Source: Bacillota bacterium | GTDB taxonomy: Bacteria; Bacillota; UBA4882; UBA8346 | NCBI GenBank assembly: GCA_028282485.1 | Contig: JANQHU010000078.1 | Location: 1 to 6,997 of the forward strand | Length of the DNA: 6,997 bases | Reading direction: 5' to 3' | In this document: one piece after another, positions 1 through 6,747 of the stretch | Layout: every line of letters starts with the position of its first letter | Numbering within the stretch: the stretch's first letter is position 1 | The notes under the pieces: generated by a model | What the model was told of the DNA's origin: nothing | Seen by the model: the letters and a program-made list of their open reading frames with translations, nothing else | Database searches by the model: none | Program-made: the position numbers and the translations under genes

Positions 1-115
1 CATTATAAACTGTTACCGAAAAAGCTTGACTCTCCAGTAAACTTTTAATTCGTTTCATATGTACCGCAATCCCCCCATAAGGGGGCGGATACGGTCCCAC
101 CAAAAGTATTTTCAA
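1..115 (-). CDS. Glycosyltransferase, family 4-like, N-terminal part (runs off the left edge)
   Basis: The first 38 codons read (M)KILLVGPYPPPYGGIAVHM followed by KRIKSLLESQAFSVTVYN. The beta strand KILLVGPYPPP, the glycine-rich loop YGGIAVHM and the following helix are the typical opening of the donor-independent Rossmann domain of GT-B enzymes of family 4, in which the GG loop sits near the catalytic cleft and the acceptor. Such enzymes move a sugar from a nucleotide-sugar onto a growing lipid-linked glycan at the inner face of the membrane. The start is a TTG supported by AAAGGAG ten bases upstream; the first internal ATG would cut off the conserved loop. It follows the second adenylating enzyme by 50 bases on the same strand, so it is probably in the same operon. 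Its sugar specificity and full length lie outside the window. Confidence 0.82.
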   Translation of the reverse strand, partial: MKILLVGPYPPPYGGIAVHMKRIKSLLESQAFSVTVYN

Positions 116-125
116 GCTTGCGGCG

Positions 126-132
126 CTCCTTT
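126..132 (-). promoter_or_regulatory. Ribosome binding site deciding the TTG start of the glycosyltransferase
   Basis: AAAGGAG on the minus strand, ten bases before the TTG at 115-113. A TGA lies in the same frame just upstream (about 139-137), so no earlier start is available, and the conserved N-terminal strand begins right at this TTG. Confidence 0.75.
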
Positions 133-165
133 GTGATCAAAACTTACCCTGGATTACTTCTTTCT

Positions 166-1563
166 TTATAAATAATTATTTATATTTAGCTTTTGCACTA
201 ACATTAATTTTTTACTGGCTTTAGTCCGTTTGATCTCTCGTACTATTTTTACCCGGACCAAAACGGTCTGCTCTAATTTCTCTTCCAGGCAATTTTTAAT
301 ATGAGCCAAATCGGTTTCACTAAGCTGAGCCTGGGGCATGGGCACCACCCATACAATTAGTTCGCCTTCCGTTTCTTGATAATATTGCATTTCCATGATT
401 CCGGCCATTTCGGCTAACTTCCCCACACAGCAGAAAGTAGCTACGGCTACAAGTCTATGATCCCTGGTAACAATAAATTCTTGCAATCGGCCTTCGATAT
501 TTTTCACCGTAGTAAAGTGCTTCATAAAATCCTGGGAATAGTAATTAGTGGCTCTGGCAAAGTCCATGGTGGAATAACGAATCAAGGGCATAAACTCGGC
601 ATAACCAGTTCCCACAATCTCCCCTAAAGCATCTTCTTTAGTTACCGCCCGACCCTGGTCGTCCAAAAGCTCAAAAAAGCCGTATTGAGGGACAAAAGCC
701 AAGTAATTATTCTCAAAATGTTTAAAAGCTAATAGCACTTCTTCACTATGCCCATAAAAAAAGAAGAGTCTTTGCGGCTGAAAAATTTCACGAATATAAT
801 CTAACTGTTCATCATAAGTATTCTCAGAAGACAACATAATCAATTCAAAAAAAGGAGGTCTTTTCCCCGCGGCAGCATAACACTTGGCCATTTTATAGAT
901 AGAGGACGGGTAACCAAACAATACTTTGGCATTAAAACGCCGCATAGGTGCATCATAATACCGTAAATACTCCATCCTGTTTAAATAATCAGAATCAAAC
1001 TTTAAATAATTATATCGATTATCAAAAGTATGTAACTGATTGGCTGAAGAGTTTACCAGCTTGTCTCCTTTTACCAAGACACATCGCTCTCCCAATTTAT
1101 AACCATATTTTTCCCAAATATAGTAATAATATGAGAACTCTATTTCTAACTTTCGTTGGTCTAAATAAAAACTAATCGGGTTCCCGGTAGAGCCCCCGGA
1201 CTGAGCCAGTCGTACATCTCTGGACCTGGCTTTTATGGAAAGTAAATCAGCCAGGTTCTCTTTGATATCTTTTTTAGTTAACCGGGGTAATAATTTTAAA
1301 TCGTCTAAAGAACGAAAATCTCCTGGTTCAAAACCAATCTGGCGAAAAAGCTTTTGATAATAAGGCACACTCTCGGCGGCAATCTTAATAATCTTTTTTA
1401 CTTTTTGATACTGCCAATTGCGCAGCTGATCCCCGGACCATTTTTCTGATTTTTTTAAAAAATAATAATTCTGGTAAAACCGAGGTGTACAAGTTAGCTT
1501 AAAGGGCATAATATAGAAAGGAATCTTATAAACAGCTTTGGCTACCACTTTTTTAATCATCAT
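166..1563 (-). CDS. PaaK/CapK-family adenylate-forming enzyme, second and divergent copy
   Basis: The 465-residue product belongs to the same superfamily as the gene at 3685-4998 but is clearly diverged from it. Motifs in order are QSGGSTGNP (121-129, phosphate-binding loop), FGYPSSIYK (216-224), FFYGHSEE (268-275, in place of YGxTE), LIRYSTMDFA (327-336, in place of LIRYRTGD), EGRLQEFIVTRD (357-368) and KRTKASKK (445-452, in place of RTxSGK). The Ser/Gly-rich loop and a lysine at the end are kept, but the hinge and lysine motifs differ from the canonical forms, which hints at a different acid or acceptor. A short cluster of aromatic residues (SYYYYIW, 144-150) is notable. It is predicted to be cytoplasmic. 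The gene begins 20 bases after the acyltransferase gene, with two adjacent ATG codons and only a weak binding site (GAGTG), so it probably depends on translational coupling. A role in acylating the cluster's polysaccharide is inferred from context only. Confidence 0.82.
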   Translation of the reverse strand: MMIKKVVAKAVYKIPFYIMPFKLTCTPRFYQNYYFLKKSEKWSGDQLRNWQYQKVKKIIKIAAESVPYYQKLFRQIGFEPGDFRSLDDLKLLPRLTKKDIKENLADLLSIKARSRDVRLAQSGGSTGNPISFYLDQRKLEIEFSYYYYIWEKYGYKLGERCVLVKGDKLVNSSANQLHTFDNRYNYLKFDSDYLNRMEYLRYYDAPMRRFNAKVLFGYPSSIYKMAKCYAAAGKRPPFFELIMLSSENTYDEQLDYIREIFQPQRLFFFYGHSEEVLLAFKHFENNYLAFVPQYGFFELLDDQGRAVTKEDALGEIVGTGYAEFMPLIRYSTMDFARATNYYSQDFMKHFTTVKNIEGRLQEFIVTRDHRLVAVATFCCVGKLAEMAGIMEMQYYQETEGELIVWVVPMPQAQLSETDLAHIKNCLEEKLEQTVLVRVKIVREIKRTKASKKLMLVQKLNINNYL

Positions 1564-1583
1564 TTTTGTTCACTCGATATCTT

Positions 1584-2663
1584 TTACAGATTATTCTTAA
1601 AGGATTTGGCTCTTTTAATTAGTTTAGCATAAGGATACTCTTCATTCCAACAATTCAGTTGATATAATAACTGAAAATCATCCGTCCATTCAAATTTCCA
1701 GGGATAACGACCGGCTCCAAAATCATAAATATCAGCAATCGGATTCGAAAAAAGATAACAAATCACTTCATAATCAAGAATTCTCCCCAAACTATATTTT
1801 GCATAGCGCGGATTAAAACCCGTATTCCAGGTATAGAGAATGCGGCGGTAATAATAACAAGTAATATAAATCAAGATCTCCCCTTGATTATTCTCCAAGG
1901 CAAAGGTAATTCCCTGGAAATTATTTTGATAAACCCTTTTTAAAAAATCAAGAGTTCTCTGATTCTCAAAGAGACTATGCCGCTCGGCTTTCTGTTTTAC
2001 TTGCTTGAGATAAGCCTGCTCCTCCTGATGAATAGCACTTATTCTAGCAAATAACGCTTCACTATGAGTTTCATATACCCTTAAGGTATAACCGATTTCT
2101 TTAGTCAGTTTCTTACAATACCGTTTCAAATTAGTGGGCAATCCAAATTGCCGACGATATTCCTCCAAGCTTTCGTACTTGGCTAGGTGCAAAAAAGGTA
2201 CTTCTCCCAAAAAGACAAAATTCGCAAAATAGTTTGGTTGTTTAAAACAAAACTTGGCTAACAAGGAATCACTCCGAATATGGGTTAAATAGAGTTGCTC
2301 CCATTCGCCCTGATTTTGCTTTAAATAATTAAAGATAGCCTTCACCGTTTCCATTTGATGATTATTCTCTGCAATCACCAGATTAAAGTAGTCCCCCCGG
2401 CCTAAAAATTTTAAAGTACGATACTGAAATAATAACAATTTTTTGGTTTCAATATAAAAGGGACCTACCCCCACTAACCTTTTATTATTATAAACACAGA
2501 TTAGAAATAATTTTTTCGCGGCATCGCCATAGTAATCCCACCACAATCGATTAAAGTGATAGGTGCTGTAATAATCCAGATCCACCGCTGTCTCTTGCAA
2601 GTTTTCCCATTCAGCTTTTAACTGATCAAAGCCAGCTGAATCCTTAATAATTTTAATTTCCAT
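1584..2663 (-). CDS. GNAT-family acyltransferase of the CelD/BcsL (Acetyltransf_6) type
   Basis: The 359-residue product resembles the CelD/BcsL group: two GNAT-like halves, related in fold to the FemAB aminoacyltransferases, often found in cellulose and exopolysaccharide clusters. Recognisable features are an N-terminal half with WENLQE near residue 20 and LVGVGPFYI (63-71), a helical charged middle (about 200-240), and a C-terminal half with TWNTGFNPRYAKYSLGRIL (278-296) and the family signature YDFGAGRYPWKFEWTDD (313-329). This signature is the strongest evidence. There is no signal peptide or membrane helix, so it should work in the cytoplasm, transferring an acyl or aminoacyl group from a CoA, carrier or tRNA donor onto a sugar precursor. 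It lies between the radical SAM gene and a second adenylating enzyme, which could supply its donor. The start ATG at 2663 has AAAGG eight bases upstream, with AAGGAG further out. The exact reaction cannot be told from sequence. Confidence 0.8.
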   Translation of the reverse strand: MEIKIIKDSAGFDQLKAEWENLQETAVDLDYYSTYHFNRLWWDYYGDAAKKLFLICVYNNKRLVGVGPFYIETKKLLLFQYRTLKFLGRGDYFNLVIAENNHQMETVKAIFNYLKQNQGEWEQLYLTHIRSDSLLAKFCFKQPNYFANFVFLGEVPFLHLAKYESLEEYRRQFGLPTNLKRYCKKLTKEIGYTLRVYETHSEALFARISAIHQEEQAYLKQVKQKAERHSLFENQRTLDFLKRVYQNNFQGITFALENNQGEILIYITCYYYRRILYTWNTGFNPRYAKYSLGRILDYEVICYLFSNPIADIYDFGAGRYPWKFEWTDDFQLLYQLNCWNEEYPYAKLIKRAKSFKNNL

Positions 2664-2710
2664 TTTCGAAACCTTTTGCTCCTTGCCTATATTTAATCAG
2701 CGTCACCCAT

Positions 2711-3658
2711 TTACCAGGCATTTTTGCGACAGGGATGCTGGCTAATAAAGTCGGTTAATTTTTCTGGCATTTTGTTACTATAGATATCTACAAAGGCCCC
2801 GGGATTTGCGAATAAATTATCTAAAACTACCGGATAACCTAGTTCACAAATTAAAATATCCCCGTTACTATGCAAATGTAACTGTTTTTTTCCTTCAATA
2901 CAGCGGGGAAAAAAGATGCCCTGTTTTTTCAGCTCCTCTTCTTGCTCCCGGAACGTGGGATAATCGGCCAGATCGAGACAACTAAAATAAACTAATGAAT
3001 CTGGTTTTTTACAATTAATGATTTCGGTAATCATTAAATTCACTTTTTCCTTAAATATTGTTTTATTCCAACCACTATGATCAATCGAAATCCCATACTG
3101 CAGCTCCATGTGGCGAACTCCTAAAGCGTAAATATAATTATAAAGTTCGGTAATCCGCTTTTCCGTGGTTTCAAATAAAATAGTTTCTACCATCAGATTT
3201 AAATTTTGCCGTACTCCTTCGGTAATATTATCAATAATTTTTGCGAAAACCGAAAGCCCCATTTTATAATAAGCATCATGTTCTTGGGCATTAGTAAAAT
3301 TCAAGGAAATATGTAAGGTATCTAAACCATTTTGCCGTAATAGCCCCAGTTGCTCTTGATCTAAAAGGCTTCCGTTTGAATTTATCTGGGTCTTGATTCC
3401 TTTTTCGGCACAGTAAGCAATTATCTTCAGACAATCGGCAAAATAAAGTAACACCTCTCCACCGGACAATTTGAGCCGTTTCAAGGTAGGTATTTGCCGA
3501 ATAATTTCAATTACCTGGTCCCCGGTTAAGACCGCCTTATCATTCTTGTGGTAAGCACAACAATATTCGCAATGGAAATTACATTGCGAAGTTAATCCTA
3601 CCTCTAAACTTTCCAATTGAAAATTATTATTTTTTTCTAACTCAATCTTTTTAAACAT
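2711..3658 (-). CDS. Radical SAM protein with SPASM-like C-terminal domain
   Basis: Radical SAM enzymes use a [4Fe-4S] cluster to cleave S-adenosylmethionine and start radical chemistry. The cluster motif CNFHCEYC is at residues 26-33 (C26, C30, C33, the CX3CX2C form). It is followed by the SAM-binding SGGE (65-68), the strand QINSNGSLL (91-99) and TLHISLN (114-120), as expected in a partial TIM barrel. The C-terminal part has C252, then SNGDILIC ending at C271, then a LDNL segment and C310. This matches the start of a SPASM/twitch domain, which binds extra Fe-S clusters in enzymes acting on peptides, sugars or other large substrates. The protein ends abruptly five residues after C310 (PCRKNAW), so the second half of the auxiliary-cluster ligands may be lost. 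The ATG at 3658 has an AGGAG site ten bases upstream and the gene lies 26 bases after the PaaK-type gene. The substrate is unknown; modification of a sugar or of an acyl group attached to the glycan is the contextual guess. Confidence 0.88.
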   Translation of the reverse strand: MFKKIELEKNNNFQLESLEVGLTSQCNFHCEYCCAYHKNDKAVLTGDQVIEIIRQIPTLKRLKLSGGEVLLYFADCLKIIAYCAEKGIKTQINSNGSLLDQEQLGLLRQNGLDTLHISLNFTNAQEHDAYYKMGLSVFAKIIDNITEGVRQNLNLMVETILFETTEKRITELYNYIYALGVRHMELQYGISIDHSGWNKTIFKEKVNLMITEIINCKKPDSLVYFSCLDLADYPTFREQEEELKKQGIFFPRCIEGKKQLHLHSNGDILICELGYPVVLDNLFANPGAFVDIYSNKMPEKLTDFISQHPCRKNAW

Positions 3659-3684
3659 CTTTATTTGTCTCCTATAACCTTTAA

Positions 3685-4998
3685 TTAAAAATCATCGACA
3701 ATATTGCTAATAGCTTCTAATACTTTCCCACTTCGAGTGGTAGTTACTTTTTCTTTAGTTAAAATGGTCAGATCAAAATAGCCACCCCATTTGGTCTCTT
3801 GGGCTTGTAAAATCTTTTGGCCAATCTCTTGATTATAATTAGCTTTAGGTACTACATGAAGCTCCACTTTACCCACTTCATTTTGGACCACCTGAAAAGT
3901 GGTAACATAATCATAAATGAAATCATCCACGGCTACCGTATGCCCGAAGATCTTATGGCCACTTTTGGTTAAAAAGACCTGCTGCTCTCTACCTAAGATT
4001 TCTGTGATCAAACCATTTTCTACTTTACCATAATCCTGTGTCCGATACCTAATTAAGGGCATGACCTGATTCCAGTAAGAAGTTCCCACAATCTCACCAA
4101 AACCATCATTATTGAAATAGTTTTCGGTAATTCCGTATAATTCTTCACACTGATAACTAATCCGCGGCCCGGTCCGAATCCCCCAAGCCATATTGGTACG
4201 CTCGGTTAAACCGTAATTGATCACTACCGGAATCTCACCAAAAGCAGCGCGAATTAAATCTAATATCCGTAAAGAGACCCGCTCGGAACCCAAAAAAATA
4301 GCTTTTAACCCGGGTAAGACTACTTGCTTCTCTTGCAAATAATTTAATAACAATTCCAGGGAAGAAGGATAAGCATGGATAAACTCTACTCCAAAAGCCA
4401 ACAGCTCTTTGATAATGACCGGAAACCAGTCTTCGTTTAAATGATATGGGGAAATTAAAAGTTTATAACCATCATTTGAAAAAGGAGATTCATTAGCCCC
4501 ACGAATCCCATCGCAACCGATTCGTACTAACTTAGAATTTCTTTGAAAACCGACCTGGCCCCACCGATAATCAATAAAGGCCCGGTCTACATAAAGATTA
4601 CTGCGATTAGTCCAGAGTTTGAGACCATAACCCGTAGTCCCCCCTGTAGTCAAAAATCGTAAGTCTTTCTTCTGAAAATCTTCCGATAAAAAAGCCTCTT
4701 CATTACCAGAAACAACTTTTTTATCAATAAACGGAAATTTTCGAAAAACAGCTTGCGCATTATCCCGAGTAACTTCTTCTGCTTTTATCCCCAATCCTAG
4801 CTCACGATAATAAGGTACCTTGCCTAGGGCAGTCTTTAAAACGGCAGCTAAAGCTTCATCCAGTTCTCTTTGCACCGACAGCTGCTGTTGCTTTTTTTTA
4901 ATTAAATTTTTCATATAAAAATAGCTCCCGGGAAAATGTAATTTTTCCGGTATCAGATTACGCAAGCGGTTAATCTGGGATCGAATAATTCGTTGCAC
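3685..4998 (-). CDS. PaaK/CapK-family adenylate-forming enzyme (phenylacetate-CoA ligase-like), first copy
   Basis: The 437-residue product has the size and motif order of the phenylacetate-CoA ligase/CapK group. These enzymes activate a carboxylic acid with ATP to an acyl-adenylate and pass it to CoA or another acceptor. Numbering from the GTG start, I see a phosphate-binding loop TTGGTTGYG (117-125), the family HAYPSSLELL segment (208-217), NYGLTER (261-267, the YGxTE motif), LIRYRTQDYG (315-324, the RYRTGD-like hinge region) and TTRSGK (420-425) with the catalytic lysine near the C-terminus. All core motifs are present, so the enzyme is probably active. It has no signal peptide or membrane segment and should be cytoplasmic. 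CapK-type proteins are frequent in capsule and exopolysaccharide loci, where a role in adding acyl or amino-acid groups is suspected; phenylacetate breakdown is unlikely because no paa genes are nearby. The acid substrate is unknown. An alternative TTG start at 5013 would add five residues. Confidence 0.88.
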   Translation of the reverse strand: MQRIIRSQINRLRNLIPEKLHFPGSYFYMKNLIKKKQQQLSVQRELDEALAAVLKTALGKVPYYRELGLGIKAEEVTRDNAQAVFRKFPFIDKKVVSGNEEAFLSEDFQKKDLRFLTTGGTTGYGLKLWTNRSNLYVDRAFIDYRWGQVGFQRNSKLVRIGCDGIRGANESPFSNDGYKLLISPYHLNEDWFPVIIKELLAFGVEFIHAYPSSLELLLNYLQEKQVVLPGLKAIFLGSERVSLRILDLIRAAFGEIPVVINYGLTERTNMAWGIRTGPRISYQCEELYGITENYFNNDGFGEIVGTSYWNQVMPLIRYRTQDYGKVENGLITEILGREQQVFLTKSGHKIFGHTVAVDDFIYDYVTTFQVVQNEVGKVELHVVPKANYNQEIGQKILQAQETKWGGYFDLTILTKEKVTTTRSGKVLEAISNIVDDF

Positions 4999-6727
4999 TA
5001 CATGTACCTCCAAATTCTATTTCCATGATTAAAGGGGTAATTCCCTGAATTTGCAAACGGTTAGTCTGCCTTTTCACCCCGTAACTACTTGATTGCCAGA
5101 CTTGATTCAGAACTATGGGATAATTGGTTCGCAAAAGAATATGCTCACTTAGCTGTAAAGTATGCTCACTTAGCTGGCAAATTGCCAGATGCGGCGCCAA
5201 AATAAGATTAGCCGTGGCCACAAGGTGCGGCTCTAACCAATCAAAAATTAAAATCTTTTTCTCGCGGAGATCATAAGTAATTTTACGGTAACACCAAGCA
5301 CCGTGCTTCTTTAAAAATCCTGCATGTCTCCCTTGAAAGATAATCTTTTCTCCTTGAAAAACAAACTGCTGGACCTGAGTATGAGTTAATTCGGCAACCG
5401 TAAACAAATCTGCGGCCAGAAAATCATTCTGCTCCGTTGCCATAATTCCCAAAGTATTATGCATAGCAGTACTGCGAAAAAGGTTCCGCTCCCTAGCACT
5501 GGCGGTATAAGTATAAGTGCCGGGATCAATAAAAAGATCCTGACCATCAATCTGCAACTCAAAACTCAATTGATCATTATGACTATGGCCGCCTTGACCA
5601 TGTTGCCCAAGAGTGCCACCGCGAATGAAGAAAAAGACCCGGTCATCCCGAATCAAATAATAACCCATTTGCGGATAAGCTTTTACTAGCAAAGATGAAG
5701 CTCCTGAGTTAACAGCTTCTTTCCTAAATTCTCCTCCACCACATAACCAAACGGCGTCTCCAATCTCCCCACCAGCGGCCCTAGTAAAATCCCCCCGGCC
5801 AAAATATTGGCCAGCAACTGCCAATAAGTGCCGATGATCCCGCTGATCCCTCCCGCCATAACCGGAGAAGATATGAAAACGCCCGTTATCATCATCACCA
5901 ATTTGGGGTGCTAATCCACCTGGTTTGGTATAAAATAAAATGAATTCGCACATTTTTTCCAAGCGTTCTCGATACCATTTCGGAAATTGGAGACCATTCT
6001 TTTCGGCTAAGATGGTGGTACTTAAAAAGATTTCTGTTGCTAAACGGTGATAAGCGAGGGAAGCCTCAAAACTGGTTCCTTCTGCATAGACTTGTTGCTC
6101 CATTTCCCCAATGAAGCCGCTTAGTCCTATCCTTAACCACTGGCGGGACTCCCGGCTAAAATCTTTAAAAAAGATGCCTAACCAAATGAGGCCGGCCAGG
6201 TTAGCCAGATAGTGATTATTGCCATGACCTAAGGCATTGACTTCCAGATTATTAGCGATAAAACGGCCACTTTGATATAAATGCTGAAAAAATTTTTGAA
6301 AAAAATCTTTGGAAACAACCGGGCTCTCTGCAAAATAATAGTAAGCGATGATCCAATTAACCGTCCGAATTGCAACCTCCATGGCGCAGGTCCAGTTAAC
6401 TCCATAACCAACGGGATTACTAAGCAACCAATCCTCAATTTGGCGGACAAATGCCGCGACATATTTACGTTTCCCTGTCAACCAGTATGCCTGTCCCAAA
6501 ACCGCTAAGTGTTGAAATCTCGACAACTCCCAAGGAACTTTGACATCCGCCTCATTTGTTAAATCAATAATCCGGACTTGGGGGTAGACTGCCAGTGGCC
6601 AAACAAACCCCGTCTTCAAGTCTCGGTGCCAGTTAATCTCAGCTCCGAGAAACATCACACCACTCCCCAGTAAATTAAAGTAGTGTTCCTTAATTATATC
6701 GGCAGCTTCTTTAATTTGCTCAGCCAA
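4970..6727 (-). CDS. Heparinase II/III-family protein (alginate lyase-like), main part
   Basis: This family has an alpha/alpha-toroid N-terminal domain and a beta-sheet C-terminal domain; known members cleave acidic polysaccharides such as heparin, heparan sulfate or alginate by beta-elimination. Numbering from the TTG at 6727, visible family motifs are VPWELSR (64-70), GVNWTCAMEVAIR (109-121), GHGNNHYLAN (167-176), EGTSFEASLAYHR (216-228), PQIGDDDNGR (274-283), then in the C-terminal domain HSHNDQLSFEL (381-391), DPGTYTY (401-407) and RNLFRSTAMHNTL (414-426). The conserved His, Tyr and Asn positions look intact, so the main part reads as functional. The TTG start has only a weak AAAGAG site and would lack the true N-terminus: the frame is open back to a TAG at 6787-6785 and continues the fragment at 6957-6748 after a shift at the T run. 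The 3' end overlaps the next gene by 29 bases. In a biosynthetic cluster such proteins often trim or release the glycan; the substrate cannot be told from sequence. Confidence 0.88.
   Translation of the reverse strand: MAEQIKEAADIIKEHYFNLLGSGVMFLGAEINWHRDLKTGFVWPLAVYPQVRIIDLTNEADVKVPWELSRFQHLAVLGQAYWLTGKRKYVAAFVRQIEDWLLSNPVGYGVNWTCAMEVAIRTVNWIIAYYYFAESPVVSKDFFQKFFQHLYQSGRFIANNLEVNALGHGNNHYLANLAGLIWLGIFFKDFSRESRQWLRIGLSGFIGEMEQQVYAEGTSFEASLAYHRLATEIFLSTTILAEKNGLQFPKWYRERLEKMCEFILFYTKPGGLAPQIGDDDNGRFHIFSGYGGRDQRDHRHLLAVAGQYFGRGDFTRAAGGEIGDAVWLCGGGEFRKEAVNSGASSLLVKAYPQMGYYLIRDDRVFFFIRGGTLGQHGQGGHSHNDQLSFELQIDGQDLFIDPGTYTYTASARERNLFRSTAMHNTLGIMATEQNDFLAADLFTVAELTHTQVQQFVFQGEKIIFQGRHAGFLKKHGAWCYRKITYDLREKKILIFDWLEPHLVATANLILAPHLAICQLSEHTLQLSEHILLRTNYPIVLNQVWQSSSYGVKRQTNRLQIQGITPLIMEIEFGGTCSATNYSIPD
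5007..5011 (-). promoter_or_regulatory. Ribosome binding site deciding the GTG start of the first PaaK/CapK-type gene
   Basis: The minus strand reads GGAGG here, eight bases before the GTG at 4998-4996. A longer frame starting with TTG at 5013 would place this site inside its own first codons, so the GTG is preferred. The site lies inside the end of the heparinase gene, which suggests translational coupling. The ATG at 5003-5001 is out of frame and followed at once by a TAG. Confidence 0.75.
5140..5176 (-). repeat. Tandem 16-base direct repeat (21-base period) inside the heparinase gene
   Basis: The 16-base plus-strand word TATGCTCACTTAGCTG occurs at 5140-5155 and again, identical, at 5161-5176. 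The 21-base period keeps the frame and produces QLSEHTL followed by QLSEHIL (residues 518-524 and 525-531). It looks like a recent in-frame micro-duplication in the C-terminal beta domain. Confidence 0.75.
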
Positions 6728-6747
6728 GTTATGCTCTTTAATTACTT

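Noticed and set aside
71..85. C-rich and G-rich inverted repeat (plus strand CCCCCC-ATAA-GGGGG) that could be a hairpin or terminator stem
   Set aside because: It is fully explained by proline and glycine codons of the conserved PPPYGG motif at the start of the glycosyltransferase, and no T run follows on the transcribed strand.
134..145. Short TGATCA-centred palindrome in the gap before the glycosyltransferase, considered as an operator
   Set aside because: It is only a few bases long, imperfect outside the core, and has no promoter-like boxes beside it.
948..1175. Plus-strand open frame of 75 codons
   Set aside because: It is a shadow of the second PaaK/CapK-type gene; it has no convincing ribosome binding site and a low-complexity product.
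3685..4998. Possible phenylacetate degradation gene (true paaK)
   Set aside because: No other phenylacetate genes are nearby and the setting is polysaccharide biosynthesis; the CapK-type assignment fits better.
5459..5689. Plus-strand open frame of 76 codons opposite the heparinase gene
   Set aside because: It is antisense to a conserved motif region (around RNLFRSTAMHNTL to the HSHND block) and shows no family features of its own.
5686..5901. Minus-strand frame with a glycine-rich, membrane-like product
   Set aside because: It overlaps the heparinase gene in another frame; the apparent hydrophobic segment comes from reading its codons out of phase.
6229..6508. Overlapping open frames on both strands opposite or out of phase with the heparinase toroid domain
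   Set aside because: The real frame here carries the GVNWTCAMEVAIR and NNHYLAN motifs, so the others are shadows.
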